Shown here piece by piece: positions 6,854-16,242 of a stretch of 41,384 bases of DNA (the first letter of the stretch is position 1; every line of letters starts with the position of its first letter). The translations under genes were made by a program, and so were the position numbers. The stretch spans positions 1 through 41,384 of the forward strand of contig MNUG01000038.1 in assembly GCA_001871905.1 (NCBI GenBank), given 5' to 3'. A model generated the notes under the pieces. That model did not search any database. It saw nothing but the letters and a program-made list of their open reading frames with translations, and was not told where the DNA came from. The DNA comes from Alphaproteobacteria bacterium CG1_02_46_17 (GTDB lineage Bacteria; Pseudomonadota; Alphaproteobacteria; Micavibrionales; Micavibrionaceae).

Positions 6854-9800
6854 TTAGTGAATCTTGGCACTACGCCCTGCGATTTCACACAAAATCTTAT
6901 AGAGCTTGCCTACATCCGATGTATTGAACAAAGAAGACAACATCTCACCATAGTCATTATTGTGCGCTTGCTCGAGAACTTCCTCGTACTGACGGATAAA
7001 GCGCAGTGTATAGGTGCGGAATTCACTATCCTCGATAAATTTCTTCTGGCCTTTGTCCAACGGAATTTTGACGGCGGATTCCACAAGGTGGCGCGTGAAA
7101 GCCGCCACATCCCCACGTTGGTAGGCGCGCAAGACACGAGCATCAATTTCTTCTTCCAGATGACGGGAAACATCAACAGCCAGAGAATAAAGGCTTTCAA
7201 TCACGAATTTCGAAGCCGAAAGGAAGGCTTCCCGTTCGGAACGAAGCTGCGTTTCTTTCAGTTTTTTGGCTTGATCTGCTATTTCCTGAACTGAGCGATA
7301 CAGGTTTGCCGAATTGCGGCTAAAGACAGAGGCCGCTTCATCGGCTGCTTCAATGGCTTTCCGCGTTACGGTTGTCATGCGCGAAGATTCATCTACCAGT
7401 TTTTGACGTGAAATTTCGATATTATCCATGACCGAACTTCCAGCCTGACGAACTTCATCAACTCTGGATGTCAGACGCGCCGTGGCATCTGTAATCTGAT
7501 CGACCACTTCCATCGAGACGTTGGAGATCTGGCTGGCCTGATGGCGCAATCCTTCACCATAAGTTTCCGCACTGTTCATAGACGCATTCATATATGTCTC
7601 TATTTCCTTGGCGCGGACAGACAGAGTTTCTCCGGATTTTTGCAATTCCAACAATGACCCTTGGACAGCGTCCACCAAGGCACCAGCCTCTTCCCTTACA
7701 GATGCCACAATACGCGCGGATTTGTGGGTTGTCTGTTCCGCCAGCAAGGACATGCGTTGCCCTTCTTCCAGATATGACTTAGCCCCATCAGCAATTTTCC
7801 GCGTTACGTTATCGACTTTATGATCGAGTATATCGGTTGACTGGCCGAATAGATCGGTTGCCTCTTGCAAGTCACTGGTTGCACGATTAACCACCACGGA
7901 AATATCCTGAATATAGACATCCAGATTTTTCTGAAGCATTTCGACTTTTGATCTGACCTGATCGGTTACCAGTTGCAGATCATCAATACGTCCTGCAACA
8001 CCTGTCTGAACACGGGTCAGGCTATCTTGTGCATCTTCTGCAGCCTGACGAATATCAACCATCGTATTGCCCAGATCTTCCGACATGCTCAACATCGTAC
8101 GAGACCCATCGACAACCCCGACACGCAATTTCTCTAGGCGATCATCCAACTGTTGCCCGATATCGGTCAGACATTCGGAAACAGTTTCTGTTGATTCCAT
8201 ATAGCTTTCGCGCAAACTGGCATATTTTGCCTCAAGCGCTTCTGCCGCGGCAATCATGCGATTACAGTCAGGCGTTGCCTGATCGGCCAATAATGAAATC
8301 TTCTCGACATTCTCATGGATAGAGCTGCCCGTCTCTGCCGCTTTACGCCCGATCGTATCCAGAGCTCCGGAAATTCGGACTTCCATTTGAGACAATTCAT
8401 CCGACACATCTGCCACGCGGCCAAACATGCGGTCACTCCGATCAAAGAGAGCTTGGCCCAAAAGACCAATCTGACTTTCTGAAATATTAAGCGTATCTGT
8501 CAGACTTTGGCTTTGACTTTGAAGCAACATTGCAATGTCACCGGTTCTGCGTTCCAGTTCATCAACCAGATCATCAAGACTGGATTTCTGGGATTGGATT
8601 TGTTCGTTGATTTGTTTTGAATGTGCAACGATTTGTCCCGTAACAGCCGCAGTATCCTGCAGGCTGTTTTTCATCATAGCGCCCACTTCTTCAACTGTGG
8701 TACGCATTCTGTTATTGCCTTGCTCCAGCTCAACGATGCGGATAGATAACCGATCATCCAGCTCATCTGTTTGTTCTGCGAGACGCTCGATTGATTTTGA
8801 AATCAACGTAACAGGCTCTGCTGATCGTTTTGAAAGCTGTTCTGCAGATCTTTCGAGTGCAGTGGTCACCAGAGTAACGGCTTCTACCGTTTTTTCTTTC
8901 TGGGCTTCCAATTTTCCGGTGATGGCTTCAAGGCCTTTGTTCTTATCATCAATAACACTGAGAATTTCGGATATTCCGTCACGATTTATGCGCGCCGAAT
9001 TCATGATGTTTTCCATGCGCTGTTCAGCCAATCTGGAAGAATTTTCAATCTGGCCGGAGGCCTCGGCAATTGTTTTATCCAGCAACTCTTTGGCGCGACG
9101 AACTGCAGACGTAATATTATCCGCGCCAGAGACCGCCATAGACAGAGCCTCTCCCAATTTATGGGTTGCGATATCCCCAACCTTTTCAAGTTCGGTTGTG
9201 CTGTTCAATAATTGCTCGGCCGAATTTTTAAGATTTTCTGCCCGCTCATTCAACTTCACTTCAATATGAGCTGTGCGTTCAAATAATTCATTTGAAGTAT
9301 TTTCAACTTTTTTAAGACTTCCGGACATAACCTCCATCACGCCTTCAACGGCGCTGGAAATTTTCTCGGCACCTTTCAGGCTGACCTCAAGACGATCCGC
9401 ACCCGAGATAATGGTTTCCGCCATTTTCTCCAAGCGCGATGTGTCATTATCAATTTTTCCTTGAGTTTGTTCGATCTGACCTGCGACCTCACTAATGCGT
9501 GCGGAGAATTTTTCTGCAGCAGACGCCAAGGAATCCTCAACACTAGAAACTTTCTGATGAACCTCTTCACTGGCTTTGGTGATAATTCTTGCCCCATTGG
9601 AGAAAATTTCATCAATTTCCTGACCCAATTCTGTGATTTCCGAGGATACATTCTCCCAAGCCTGCACGCCTTTCGTGGATTTGTGCGCGATAACTTCGGT
9701 CTGTGCCTCAATTGTTTCAGTCAGCGTCAATAATTCTTCGGCGCGCTTGCTTAAAGAATCGGCCAAGCGATCAATGTGGAATTCTGCCTTTTGGGATACA

Positions 9801-10501
9801 CCAGAAAAATCACGAATTTCGGTGCGTAATCCAGAACGAGCGCGTTGGATAGCTTTTACAGCCGCGCGGGATGATGCCGACATTTCCGATGCCTGTTTCA
9901 TCAAGAGATGAATATCATCACTAATCAGGCGAGATTGCTCTTCACTTGGAAATAACATATCACGCAGCTCCTGCTTCAAAGCTTGCGCGTAAATATGGGC
10001 ATCAGAACGGCGTTGCCAAGCGGAGATGCACAACCACAACATGGCAACAGGCGTCATGACACATGCCAGTACCAGCCCCAAAGCCAATGGGGAGGTTGCG
10101 ATAGATTTGATACTTCCAGGAAGGGAGAGGATATAAAGACCTGCATAGGTTATCCATGCAACGGTCAAGAAGACAGCCACAGCTTGTCCCATTTGTAACC
10201 AATATGGAGTATTTGGGCCGGATGATTTGATACGACGACCTGTATAACCGCGTGGCGCAATTAATTCTATTTCGTCGGCTTTCCCTTCAGAGCTTTCTGA
10301 TAAATCTGAATCAGGATTTTGTTCTGCATCTCTGGCTTGTTCTGGGTCTTGTTCCGGCATAGCCTCAGGAACTGAAATTTTCCAGTTCTTTAACACGGGC
10401 CCAGCCCCTGCATAGATTTTGCTTTCAATGATCGGTGTGGATTCAGATACAAATTCATTCTGAACAGAATCATCCTGTTCTTTTGCTGCGAAAAGACTCA
10501 T
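6854..10501 (-). CDS. Giant two-TM coiled-coil protein, possible polar or growth-ring scaffold
   Basis: A 1215-residue protein with no enzyme motif. Residues 1-100 are acidic and disordered-looking. Two hydrophobic helices follow (about 104-126 and 136-162), then roughly 900 residues of heptad-rich coiled coil dense in Ser, Glu, Lys, Ala and Gln, with repeated apolipoprotein- or methyl-accepting-like segments (about 180-1080). A compact, more conserved-looking C-terminal domain (about 1085-1215) contains SRHLEEEIDARVLRAYQRGD and ends LFNTSDVGKLYKILCEIAGR. This plan (N-terminal double membrane anchor, very long coil, small end domain) is that of the alphaproteobacterial GPR/RgsE polar-growth-ring proteins, although those are longer; kinship is inference. 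The gene stands alone between a HAD hydrolase and a symporter. Long open frames on the opposite strand are shadows of its biased codon use. Confidence 0.85.
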   Translation of the reverse strand: MSLFAAKEQDDSVQNEFVSESTPIIESKIYAGAGPVLKNWKISVPEAMPEQDPEQARDAEQNPDSDLSESSEGKADEIELIAPRGYTGRRIKSSGPNTPYWLQMGQAVAVFLTVAWITYAGLYILSLPGSIKSIATSPLALGLVLACVMTPVAMLWLCISAWQRRSDAHIYAQALKQELRDMLFPSEEQSRLISDDIHLLMKQASEMSASSRAAVKAIQRARSGLRTEIRDFSGVSQKAEFHIDRLADSLSKRAEELLTLTETIEAQTEVIAHKSTKGVQAWENVSSEITELGQEIDEIFSNGARIITKASEEVHQKVSSVEDSLASAAEKFSARISEVAGQIEQTQGKIDNDTSRLEKMAETIISGADRLEVSLKGAEKISSAVEGVMEVMSGSLKKVENTSNELFERTAHIEVKLNERAENLKNSAEQLLNSTTELEKVGDIATHKLGEALSMAVSGADNITSAVRRAKELLDKTIAEASGQIENSSRLAEQRMENIMNSARINRDGISEILSVIDDKNKGLEAITGKLEAQKEKTVEAVTLVTTALERSAEQLSKRSAEPVTLISKSIERLAEQTDELDDRLSIRIVELEQGNNRMRTTVEEVGAMMKNSLQDTAAVTGQIVAHSKQINEQIQSQKSSLDDLVDELERRTGDIAMLLQSQSQSLTDTLNISESQIGLLGQALFDRSDRMFGRVADVSDELSQMEVRISGALDTIGRKAAETGSSIHENVEKISLLADQATPDCNRMIAAAEALEAKYASLRESYMESTETVSECLTDIGQQLDDRLEKLRVGVVDGSRTMLSMSEDLGNTMVDIRQAAEDAQDSLTRVQTGVAGRIDDLQLVTDQVRSKVEMLQKNLDVYIQDISVVVNRATSDLQEATDLFGQSTDILDHKVDNVTRKIADGAKSYLEEGQRMSLLAEQTTHKSARIVASVREEAGALVDAVQGSLLELQKSGETLSVRAKEIETYMNASMNSAETYGEGLRHQASQISNVSMEVVDQITDATARLTSRVDEVRQAGSSVMDNIEISRQKLVDESSRMTTVTRKAIEAADEAASVFSRNSANLYRSVQEIADQAKKLKETQLRSEREAFLSASKFVIESLYSLAVDVSRHLEEEIDARVLRAYQRGDVAAFTRHLVESAVKIPLDKGQKKFIEDSEFRTYTLRFIRQYEEVLEQAHNNDYGEMLSSLFNTSDVGKLYKILCEIAGRSAKIH

Positions 10502-10689
10502 GAGCAGTCGCCCCGTGTTCGTATAAGTTCATCTGTGTTGGATTAGGATGACCGTTACATGGTTTGTGAATAAATTCAAGCCCGTATCAAAAGTTATTCA
10601 GGCAAAAAGTTACTCAAGTTTATACGAAGAGGTTTATCGGAAAAACTTTTCCATATTTCGTAAACCTCTTCAACTGAATATCAAAAATA

Positions 10690-12138
10690 TTATGTCTTTT
10701 GTTTCTTTAATCCCATCTGGACGAGATAGGCATTAAGATCCCGTCGGATTTCAGGAGCCAGCATATATAGACCAATCAGGTTCGGCACAGCCATGGAAAG
10801 GAACGTAGCATCGGCAATATCAATAACCGTTCCCAAACTCACCGAAGATCCAAGGACGACAAAAACCAGAAATGCCAGCCGGAAGCAAATGGCCACAATT
10901 TTTCTGTCTCCCAACAGGTAGCCAAGGCACTTTTCCCCATAATAGGAGTAAACAATAATGGTCGAAAAGGCGAACAAGGCTACACATACTGCCAGCGCAT
11001 AATCGAACCACGGAAAGACTGTTTCAAAAGCACGCGAAGTCAGATCAACGCCCTGAAGGCTTTGAGATGGGTCGTAAGCCCCTGAAATAACAATCACAAG
11101 AGCCGTAACCATACAGACAATAACCGTATCAAAGAATGGCCCCAAGCCACCGACCAACCCTTGACGAACAGGATAATTGGTCTTTGCAGAAGCTTGGATA
11201 ATTGCTGCCGTTCCCAACCCTGCCTCGTTAGAGAAGGCAGAACGCCTTACCCCTGCAATAATTGCACCGACCAGCCCACCCATCCCAGCTTCTGCAGAAA
11301 AGGAAGATGTAACAATGGTCATAATTCCAGAGGGGATATGCTCGTAATTTACTGCAATGACGATCAGACCACAAAGAGTGTAAAACCCTGCCATGAGGGG
11401 CGTAAGCTTTGAGGCTACCGTTGCAATGGAGTGAATACCGCCCAATGTAACCGCTCCTGTAATTGTGGCAAAAATCAACCCGAACAGCCAACCTCTTCCT
11501 TCAAAAAAGCTATGTTCTCCGCCCGTGGCATGAACAACCTGTTCAAAAACCTGATTGGCCTGATACATATTTCCACCACCAATCGCCCCACCAATACAAG
11601 CGACAGCATAGATTGCAGCGATTACAACTCCGACTTTTGGCAAGTTGTAGCGATTAAAGGCTTCCTTCAGGTAATACATCGGGCCGCCTGAGACTTCATC
11701 AGGACGTTCAGGGTCGGGAAACACTCTATATTTATGGCCGAGCATGACTTCGGCAAATTTTGAACCCATGCCAAAAATCCCGAGTACCAACATCCAAAAT
11801 GCAGCCCCCGGGCCCCCCAAGGAAATCGCCGCAGCCACACCTGCGATATTCCCCAAACCAATGGTTGCCGACAGACAGGCAGAAAGAGACTCGAAGTTGC
11901 TGGTTTGGCCCTTGGCATCCGGTTCGTTAAATTTATTGCCAAGACATTGGAATGCGTGCCTCGCATAGCGAATATTAGGAAAGCCAAGATAGAAGGTGAA
12001 AAACAAGGCTCCAAGCGCCAGCCACATCACAATCAAGGGAAAAGTCATTCCGGCGATTTCAGGGCCCCATAAGACCACCTCCTGTATGGATTTTGAAATA
12101 CTCTGGATGGTATTATTAATATCCGCGTCGATCGACAT
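10690..12138 (-). CDS. Sodium:alanine symporter family protein (AGCS)
   Basis: A 482-residue transporter with about ten to eleven membrane spans. The AGCS signature is clear: SACLSATIGLGNIAGVAAAI (about residues 85-104), GGPGAAFWM, GGPMYYL (about 151-157), RRSAFSNEAGLGTAAI (about 292-307). These proteins import alanine or glycine with Na+ (or H+). The ATG at 12138 has an AAGG just upstream. No convincing terminator follows it. It is monocistronic in appearance: 74 bases separate it from the small secreted protein gene. Confidence 0.93.
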   Translation of the reverse strand: MSIDADINNTIQSISKSIQEVVLWGPEIAGMTFPLIVMWLALGALFFTFYLGFPNIRYARHAFQCLGNKFNEPDAKGQTSNFESLSACLSATIGLGNIAGVAAAISLGGPGAAFWMLVLGIFGMGSKFAEVMLGHKYRVFPDPERPDEVSGGPMYYLKEAFNRYNLPKVGVVIAAIYAVACIGGAIGGGNMYQANQVFEQVVHATGGEHSFFEGRGWLFGLIFATITGAVTLGGIHSIATVASKLTPLMAGFYTLCGLIVIAVNYEHIPSGIMTIVTSSFSAEAGMGGLVGAIIAGVRRSAFSNEAGLGTAAIIQASAKTNYPVRQGLVGGLGPFFDTVIVCMVTALVIVISGAYDPSQSLQGVDLTSRAFETVFPWFDYALAVCVALFAFSTIIVYSYYGEKCLGYLLGDRKIVAICFRLAFLVFVVLGSSVSLGTVIDIADATFLSMAVPNLIGLYMLAPEIRRDLNAYLVQMGLKKQKT

Positions 12139-12211
12139 GCCTTAACTCCGTTATATTTGGCTCCCTGTATTCCAGCCATAACGGAAAAAGCTGCGACAAA
12201 AAAGTCAGGAG

Positions 12212-12688
12212 TTAGTCTTTTGCACAGATAGGATGGGAAACCGGATGGGATGGGAAGATCGTAGCAGCCCATTTCTTGATTTGAGCCACATCCATTTTGT
12301 TTGCCTTGGGAATTCTAGGTGCATAGACGGCACAAAAAGAATCAGGTCTCATGACCGCGGCGTCTTTCGAGATTTTATTCGCAAAATCTGTTCTCACCTG
12401 ATGCAAACGCTGCTCGGGACTAGAGATTCCTTCGCTTCGGTAGAATTTGAGCAGAGTTTTTTCGTATCCCGAAAATAAATGGGCATTTTTAGTGGTGAAG
12501 TTCTTATATTGTGTATAGAGGTTTTTATCACTCTTTGGCCATAAATGCTGGCAGTTCAGGCCGATCACCATCAATTCACTGTGGATGCGGATTCCTTGCT
12601 CCGCTTCGGCTTCTTTCATACTGTAGCATTTTGAGAAAGCAGGTGAAGAAACTGCCATAATCAACAGAAATATAAGTATATTTTTCAA
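12212..12688 (-). CDS. Small secreted protein of unknown function
   Basis: A 158-residue protein I do not recognise. A clear signal peptide (residues 1-19, MKNILIFLLIMAVSSPAFS with cleavage before KCYS) suggests export to the periplasm. The mature part is helical and basic, and has four Cys (about residues 21, 46, 119 and 155) that could form two disulphides. It lies 15 bases downstream of the hydroxyacid dehydrogenase stop on the same strand, so they may share a transcript, but the products have no evident functional link. Confidence 0.7.
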   Translation of the reverse strand: MKNILIFLLIMAVSSPAFSKCYSMKEAEAEQGIRIHSELMVIGLNCQHLWPKSDKNLYTQYKNFTTKNAHLFSGYEKTLLKFYRSEGISSPEQRLHQVRTDFANKISKDAAVMRPDSFCAVYAPRIPKANKMDVAQIKKWAATIFPSHPVSHPICAKD

Positions 12689-12703
12689 TTAAGCCTCTAA
12701 GCT

Positions 12704-13648
12704 CTATGCAGCATACGGCGTAATCAGGGGCTGGCCATCAAAATGTGCGTCAATATTTGCGATGGCAAGTTTACCCATGGCCGTTTTGGTTTCATGTGTA
12801 TGGCCACCTATATGGGGTAGCAAAACAACATTGTCCATAGAAATTAATGCCTCCGGCACAGAAGGTTCGCTTTCATACACATCCAGACCTGCTCCCGCTA
12901 TGTCTTTGTTGGACAGTGCAATCAACAGACTTTCAAGATCGACAACGGTTCCACGGGCAACGTTTACCAGAATACCATTCGCACCCAAAGCCTTCAGGAC
13001 AGGTAAATTCACAATATGGTGGGTTTCTTCACCGCCAACGCAAGAACAAACCAGAATATCGACTTCTTTTGCCATCTTTTCCAGATTGTCAAAATACCGA
13101 TACTCCAGATCCTCTTTTTTACGAGGGCCAAAATAAGAAATTTCCATTTCAAAAGCACGACATCGGCGGGCAATCGCTTGCCCAATTCGCCCCATGCCGA
13201 TTATTCCAACCCGTTTTCCTGTAAGGGATGTCGCCAATGGAAATGCGCCGGTTGACCATTTTCCAATACGAACAAACATGTCTGCCTCAACAATGCGGCG
13301 CAAGGAAGCCAATATCAAAGCAAGCGCTATGTCTGCCGTATCATTCATAGGCGTGTCCGGCGTACTGGTTACGGCGATCGTACGTTCTTTGGCGACCTCA
13401 ACATCAATATTATTTACGCCTGCCCCATATTGGGCAATAATTTCGAGGTTGGGCAAAGACTCAATGATTTTGCGGGTGACTGGCATGCCATTAAAGGCGG
13501 AAAGGATTGCCACAACATCCAGACGGCTCTTTTGCAAGGTGGCTTCCGGATCGGCCTCCTTCCAGAGTCTTATAAGGTTATAGCGGCTCTCAAGGTCATC
13601 CATTTCGGGGGGCAACATTGTTCCAAGGGCTAAAACTGTCTTTTTCAT
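12704..13648 (-). CDS. D-2-hydroxyacid dehydrogenase (glyoxylate/hydroxypyruvate reductase type)
   Basis: A 314-residue oxidoreductase reducing 2-keto acids to D-2-hydroxy acids. The nucleotide fold has GIIGMGRIGQ (about 148-157), and the catalytic set is complete: Arg232 in NVARGTVVD, Glu261 in ESEP and His279 in LPHIGGH. The Arg-Lys-Lys after the second beta strand (GPRKK, about 174-178) favours NADPH over NADH; the true substrate (glyoxylate, hydroxypyruvate or 2-ketogluconate) is open. The frame extends upstream to 13993, but that part is antisense to miaB; the start is the ATG at 13648 behind GGAAC. It is divergent from miaB with only 78 bases between the starts. Confidence 0.88.
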   Translation of the reverse strand: MKKTVLALGTMLPPEMDDLESRYNLIRLWKEADPEATLQKSRLDVVAILSAFNGMPVTRKIIESLPNLEIIAQYGAGVNNIDVEVAKERTIAVTSTPDTPMNDTADIALALILASLRRIVEADMFVRIGKWSTGAFPLATSLTGKRVGIIGMGRIGQAIARRCRAFEMEISYFGPRKKEDLEYRYFDNLEKMAKEVDILVCSCVGGEETHHIVNLPVLKALGANGILVNVARGTVVDLESLLIALSNKDIAGAGLDVYESEPSVPEALISMDNVVLLPHIGGHTHETKTAMGKLAIANIDAHFDGQPLITPYAA

Positions 13649-13726
13649 GTCGGTTCCAGTGCATTTTTCATTGATTTTTGGACTGTAGCCGTGGTTTAAC
13701 GGGCCGTCAATCACCATGGATACCAG

Positions 13727-15106
13727 ATGAAAAAGAAGCTTTATATCAAGAGTTACGGCTGCCAGATGAACACATACGATGCCAAACGTATGCAGGATAT
13801 TCTGCGCCCGCTGGGGTACGAGACCGTTGAAAGCTATGAAGATGCCGATATGGCAATCCTCAACACCTGCCATATTCGTGAAAAGGCAACAGACAAGGTT
13901 TTTTCCGATTTGGGACGTATCCGCCCCCATAAAGAGAAAAGAGAAAAACAAGGCCAACAAATGATTGTGGCTGTTGCCGGATGCGTGGCTCAAGCCGAAG
14001 GCGATGTTATTTTATCTCGTGCCCGTTATGTCGATATGGTATTCGGCCCCCAGACTTATCACCAACTCCCCGAGATGGTCGCCAAAATCACCGGCGCCTA
14101 TGGGGCAGAACGTATTATCAATACAGATTTTCCTGTTGAAGAAAAATTCGACCAGCTTCCTGAAGAAAATGCCACAGAAGGGCCAAGCGCCTTTTTATCC
14201 GTTCAAGAAGGCTGTGATAAGTTCTGCACCTTCTGTGTCGTTCCCTATACCAGAGGTTCTGAATACTCCCGTTCGGTTGATGGAATTCTGGCCGAAGCCA
14301 AACGACTGATCGCGGCGGGTGTCAAGGACATCACCCTTTTGGGGCAAAATGTCAATGCGTTCCACGGTACGGGGCCGGATGGCAAAACATGGTCACTGGC
14401 CCGATTACTAGAGGAACTAAACGGATATGACGATGTTAAACGGCTTCGTTACACGACATCCCATCCTTGTGATGTTGAAGATGATCTGATCGCCGCGCAT
14501 CGTGATCTGGAAAAAGTAATGCCTTATCTGCATCTACCGGTTCAAAGTGGATCGGACAAGATTCTAAAAGCCATGAACCGCAAACATACAGCACAATCCT
14601 ATCTGGATACGCTCAATCGTTTTCGTGATGTCCGTCCTGACATTGCCTTGTCTTCGGATTTTATTGTCGGTTTTCCAGGGGAAACAGATGAGGATTTCGA
14701 AGCCACGATGGAATTGATAGCCAAGGTTGGTTATGGGTCGGCCTATTCATTCAAATACTCCCCTCGCCCCGGAACCCCCGCAGCAAACATGGCCGGTCTG
14801 GTACGCGAAGATATTAAGAGCGAGCGCCTGCAAAGACTACAAGCCCTGTTAACCGAGCAAGCCATATCCATTAACCAAAGTTTTATTGGAAAAACTATTC
14901 CGGTTCTCTTTGACCGCACACATGACCTACAAAGTAAACGTTTGCACGGTCGTACCGAATATAATCAGGCTGTTCATATCGAACTGGATCGCCCACTAGG
15001 TCATAACAGACTTGAAGGGCAGATTTTGGATGTTACTGTCACCAGTGCAGGACAAATGGCATTGCATGGAAATGTTGAACTAGCCCAAGATGACATAGCC
15101 GCTTAG
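13727..15106 (+). CDS. miaB: MiaB, tRNA-2-methylthio-N6-isopentenyladenosine synthase
   Basis: A 459-residue radical-SAM methylthiotransferase that adds the 2-methylthio group to i6A37 of tRNAs reading UNN codons. The N-terminal domain carries Cys12, Cys48 and Cys86 for the auxiliary Fe-S cluster, the radical-SAM triad is Cys163-x3-Cys167-x2-Cys170 (CDKFCTFC), and the C-terminal TRAM region runs from about residue 380. The length is normal. It begins the plus-strand block that continues with phoH-ybeY-corC-lnt, although a 110-base gap with its own promoter separates it from phoH. Confidence 0.97.
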   Translation: MKKKLYIKSYGCQMNTYDAKRMQDILRPLGYETVESYEDADMAILNTCHIREKATDKVFSDLGRIRPHKEKREKQGQQMIVAVAGCVAQAEGDVILSRARYVDMVFGPQTYHQLPEMVAKITGAYGAERIINTDFPVEEKFDQLPEENATEGPSAFLSVQEGCDKFCTFCVVPYTRGSEYSRSVDGILAEAKRLIAAGVKDITLLGQNVNAFHGTGPDGKTWSLARLLEELNGYDDVKRLRYTTSHPCDVEDDLIAAHRDLEKVMPYLHLPVQSGSDKILKAMNRKHTAQSYLDTLNRFRDVRPDIALSSDFIVGFPGETDEDFEATMELIAKVGYGSAYSFKYSPRPGTPAANMAGLVREDIKSERLQRLQALLTEQAISINQSFIGKTIPVLFDRTHDLQSKRLHGRTEYNQAVHIELDRPLGHNRLEGQILDVTVTSAGQMALHGNVELAQDDIAA

Positions 15107-15178
15107 TTAGACCAATTAATCGGGCCAAATTTGTTGCAACGCATCTGTTTTTGTTTGCTTTTTGATTTACCTAGTTCG

Positions 15179-15187
15179 TGCTATAAT
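15179..15187 (+). promoter_or_regulatory. Extended -10 promoter for phoH operon
   Basis: TGCTATAAT is a perfect extended -10 (TG at 15179-15180, TATAAT at 15182-15187); a weak T-rich -35 (TTGATT, 15162-15167) is at poor spacing, as is usual for extended -10 promoters. Transcription should begin near 15194, giving a leader of about 23 bases with the ribosome site at 15203-15209. Confidence 0.65.
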
Positions 15188-15216
15188 CAATAGATTATCA
15201 GCAAAGGAGTTGCGCC

Positions 15217-16242
15217 ATATCTGTTCTTGAATTCAACGACTTGTCTTTACTCCCCCTTCTCTATGGGGAGCATAACTCAAACATTTCCTATCTTGAGAAA
15301 ACACTTAACGTCGAGATTGCGGATCGTGGAAACACTTTGTCCGTTTCAGGCAGTGCCGCAAATGTTGCCTTAACCGAACAGATTTTACAGTCCTTATGGG
15401 GACGCGTTACTCACAGCAAAAAACTCGAAGTTGTCTCCCCTGCAGATATTGATGCCTTGATTCATTTTGCAAACCCTTCCTCAAAAACCTCGAAACAAGA
15501 CGGTGAACGGAAAATGCCCAATTATGATTCTGCCGCTATTCTTCCTGCCTCTCCTGTTCTGGATGACAAAAATGCAATCGTCACCAAACGCAAATCTGTT
15601 GTTCCGCGTACCACCAACCAAATGTCCTATGTAGATGCCTTGCGGAAAAAGGAGATGGTTTATGGTGTTGGCCCTGCTGGAACTGGTAAGACCTATCTTG
15701 CCGTTGCCGTCGGCGTTGAGCTATATGAAAAGGGTATGGTTGAACGACTGATTTTCTGTCGTCCCGCCGTAGAGGCCGGTGAAAAGCTCGGATTTCTTCC
15801 CGGTGATATGCGCGACAAAATTGACCCCTATCTGCGCCCTATCTATGACGCCCTTCACGATTTCCTTGGTGGCGAACGTGTTGAAAAAATGCTTGAACGT
15901 GGAGAAATCGAGATTGCCCCACTTGCCTTCATGCGTGGACGCACTTTGAGCCACGCCTATGTCGTTCTGGACGAAGCGCAAAACACGACGTCAATACAAA
16001 TGAAAATGTTTCTAAGTCGTATGGGCGATAATTCCCGCATGATTATTACAGGTGATCCCAGCCAAACGGATTTGATAAACGGTGAAGTCTCGGGACTGAG
16101 AGAGTCGATGGAAATTTTGAACAGTATTGATGAAATTTCCTTTATCAAATTTGAAAACGCAGACGTGGTGCGCCACAAATTAGTTGGTAAGATTTTGAAT
16201 GCTTATGATTCCAAAAAAATCCGGAAAAATAATGCCACCTAA
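15217..16242 (+). CDS. phoH: PhoH-like ATPase, apparently starting at ATA
   Basis: A 341-residue PhoH/YbeZ-family ATPase. Walker A is GPAGTGKT, the adenine pocket and Walker B are YVVLDEAQNTT, and MRGRTL and GDPSQTDL complete the family pattern; a short KH-like segment leads. It partners with the RNase YbeY, whose gene follows. The reading frame before the first standard codon (TTG at 15241) continues the family-like protein (VLEFND then LSLLPLLYGEHN). The ribosome site AAAGGAG (15203-15209) stands 7 bases before an in-frame ATA at 15217, and the frame has no ATG, GTG or TTG back to a stop at 15184. I therefore call the start at ATA; 15241 is the fallback. Confidence 0.9.
   Translation: MSVLEFNDLSLLPLLYGEHNSNISYLEKTLNVEIADRGNTLSVSGSAANVALTEQILQSLWGRVTHSKKLEVVSPADIDALIHFANPSSKTSKQDGERKMPNYDSAAILPASPVLDDKNAIVTKRKSVVPRTTNQMSYVDALRKKEMVYGVGPAGTGKTYLAVAVGVELYEKGMVERLIFCRPAVEAGEKLGFLPGDMRDKIDPYLRPIYDALHDFLGGERVEKMLERGEIEIAPLAFMRGRTLSHAYVVLDEAQNTTSIQMKMFLSRMGDNSRMIITGDPSQTDLINGEVSGLRESMEILNSIDEISFIKFENADVVRHKLVGKILNAYDSKKIRKNNAT

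Noticed and set aside
8535-9269. Long plus-strand open frame of 244 codons
   Set aside because: It lies entirely opposite the giant coiled-coil gene, whose codon bias leaves the complement open; its product is low-complexity Ser/Arg-rich with no ribosome site.
13649-13993. N-terminal 115-residue extension of the hydroxyacid dehydrogenase
   Set aside because: It is antisense to the start of miaB, and the family begins at MKKTVLALG behind a ribosome site.
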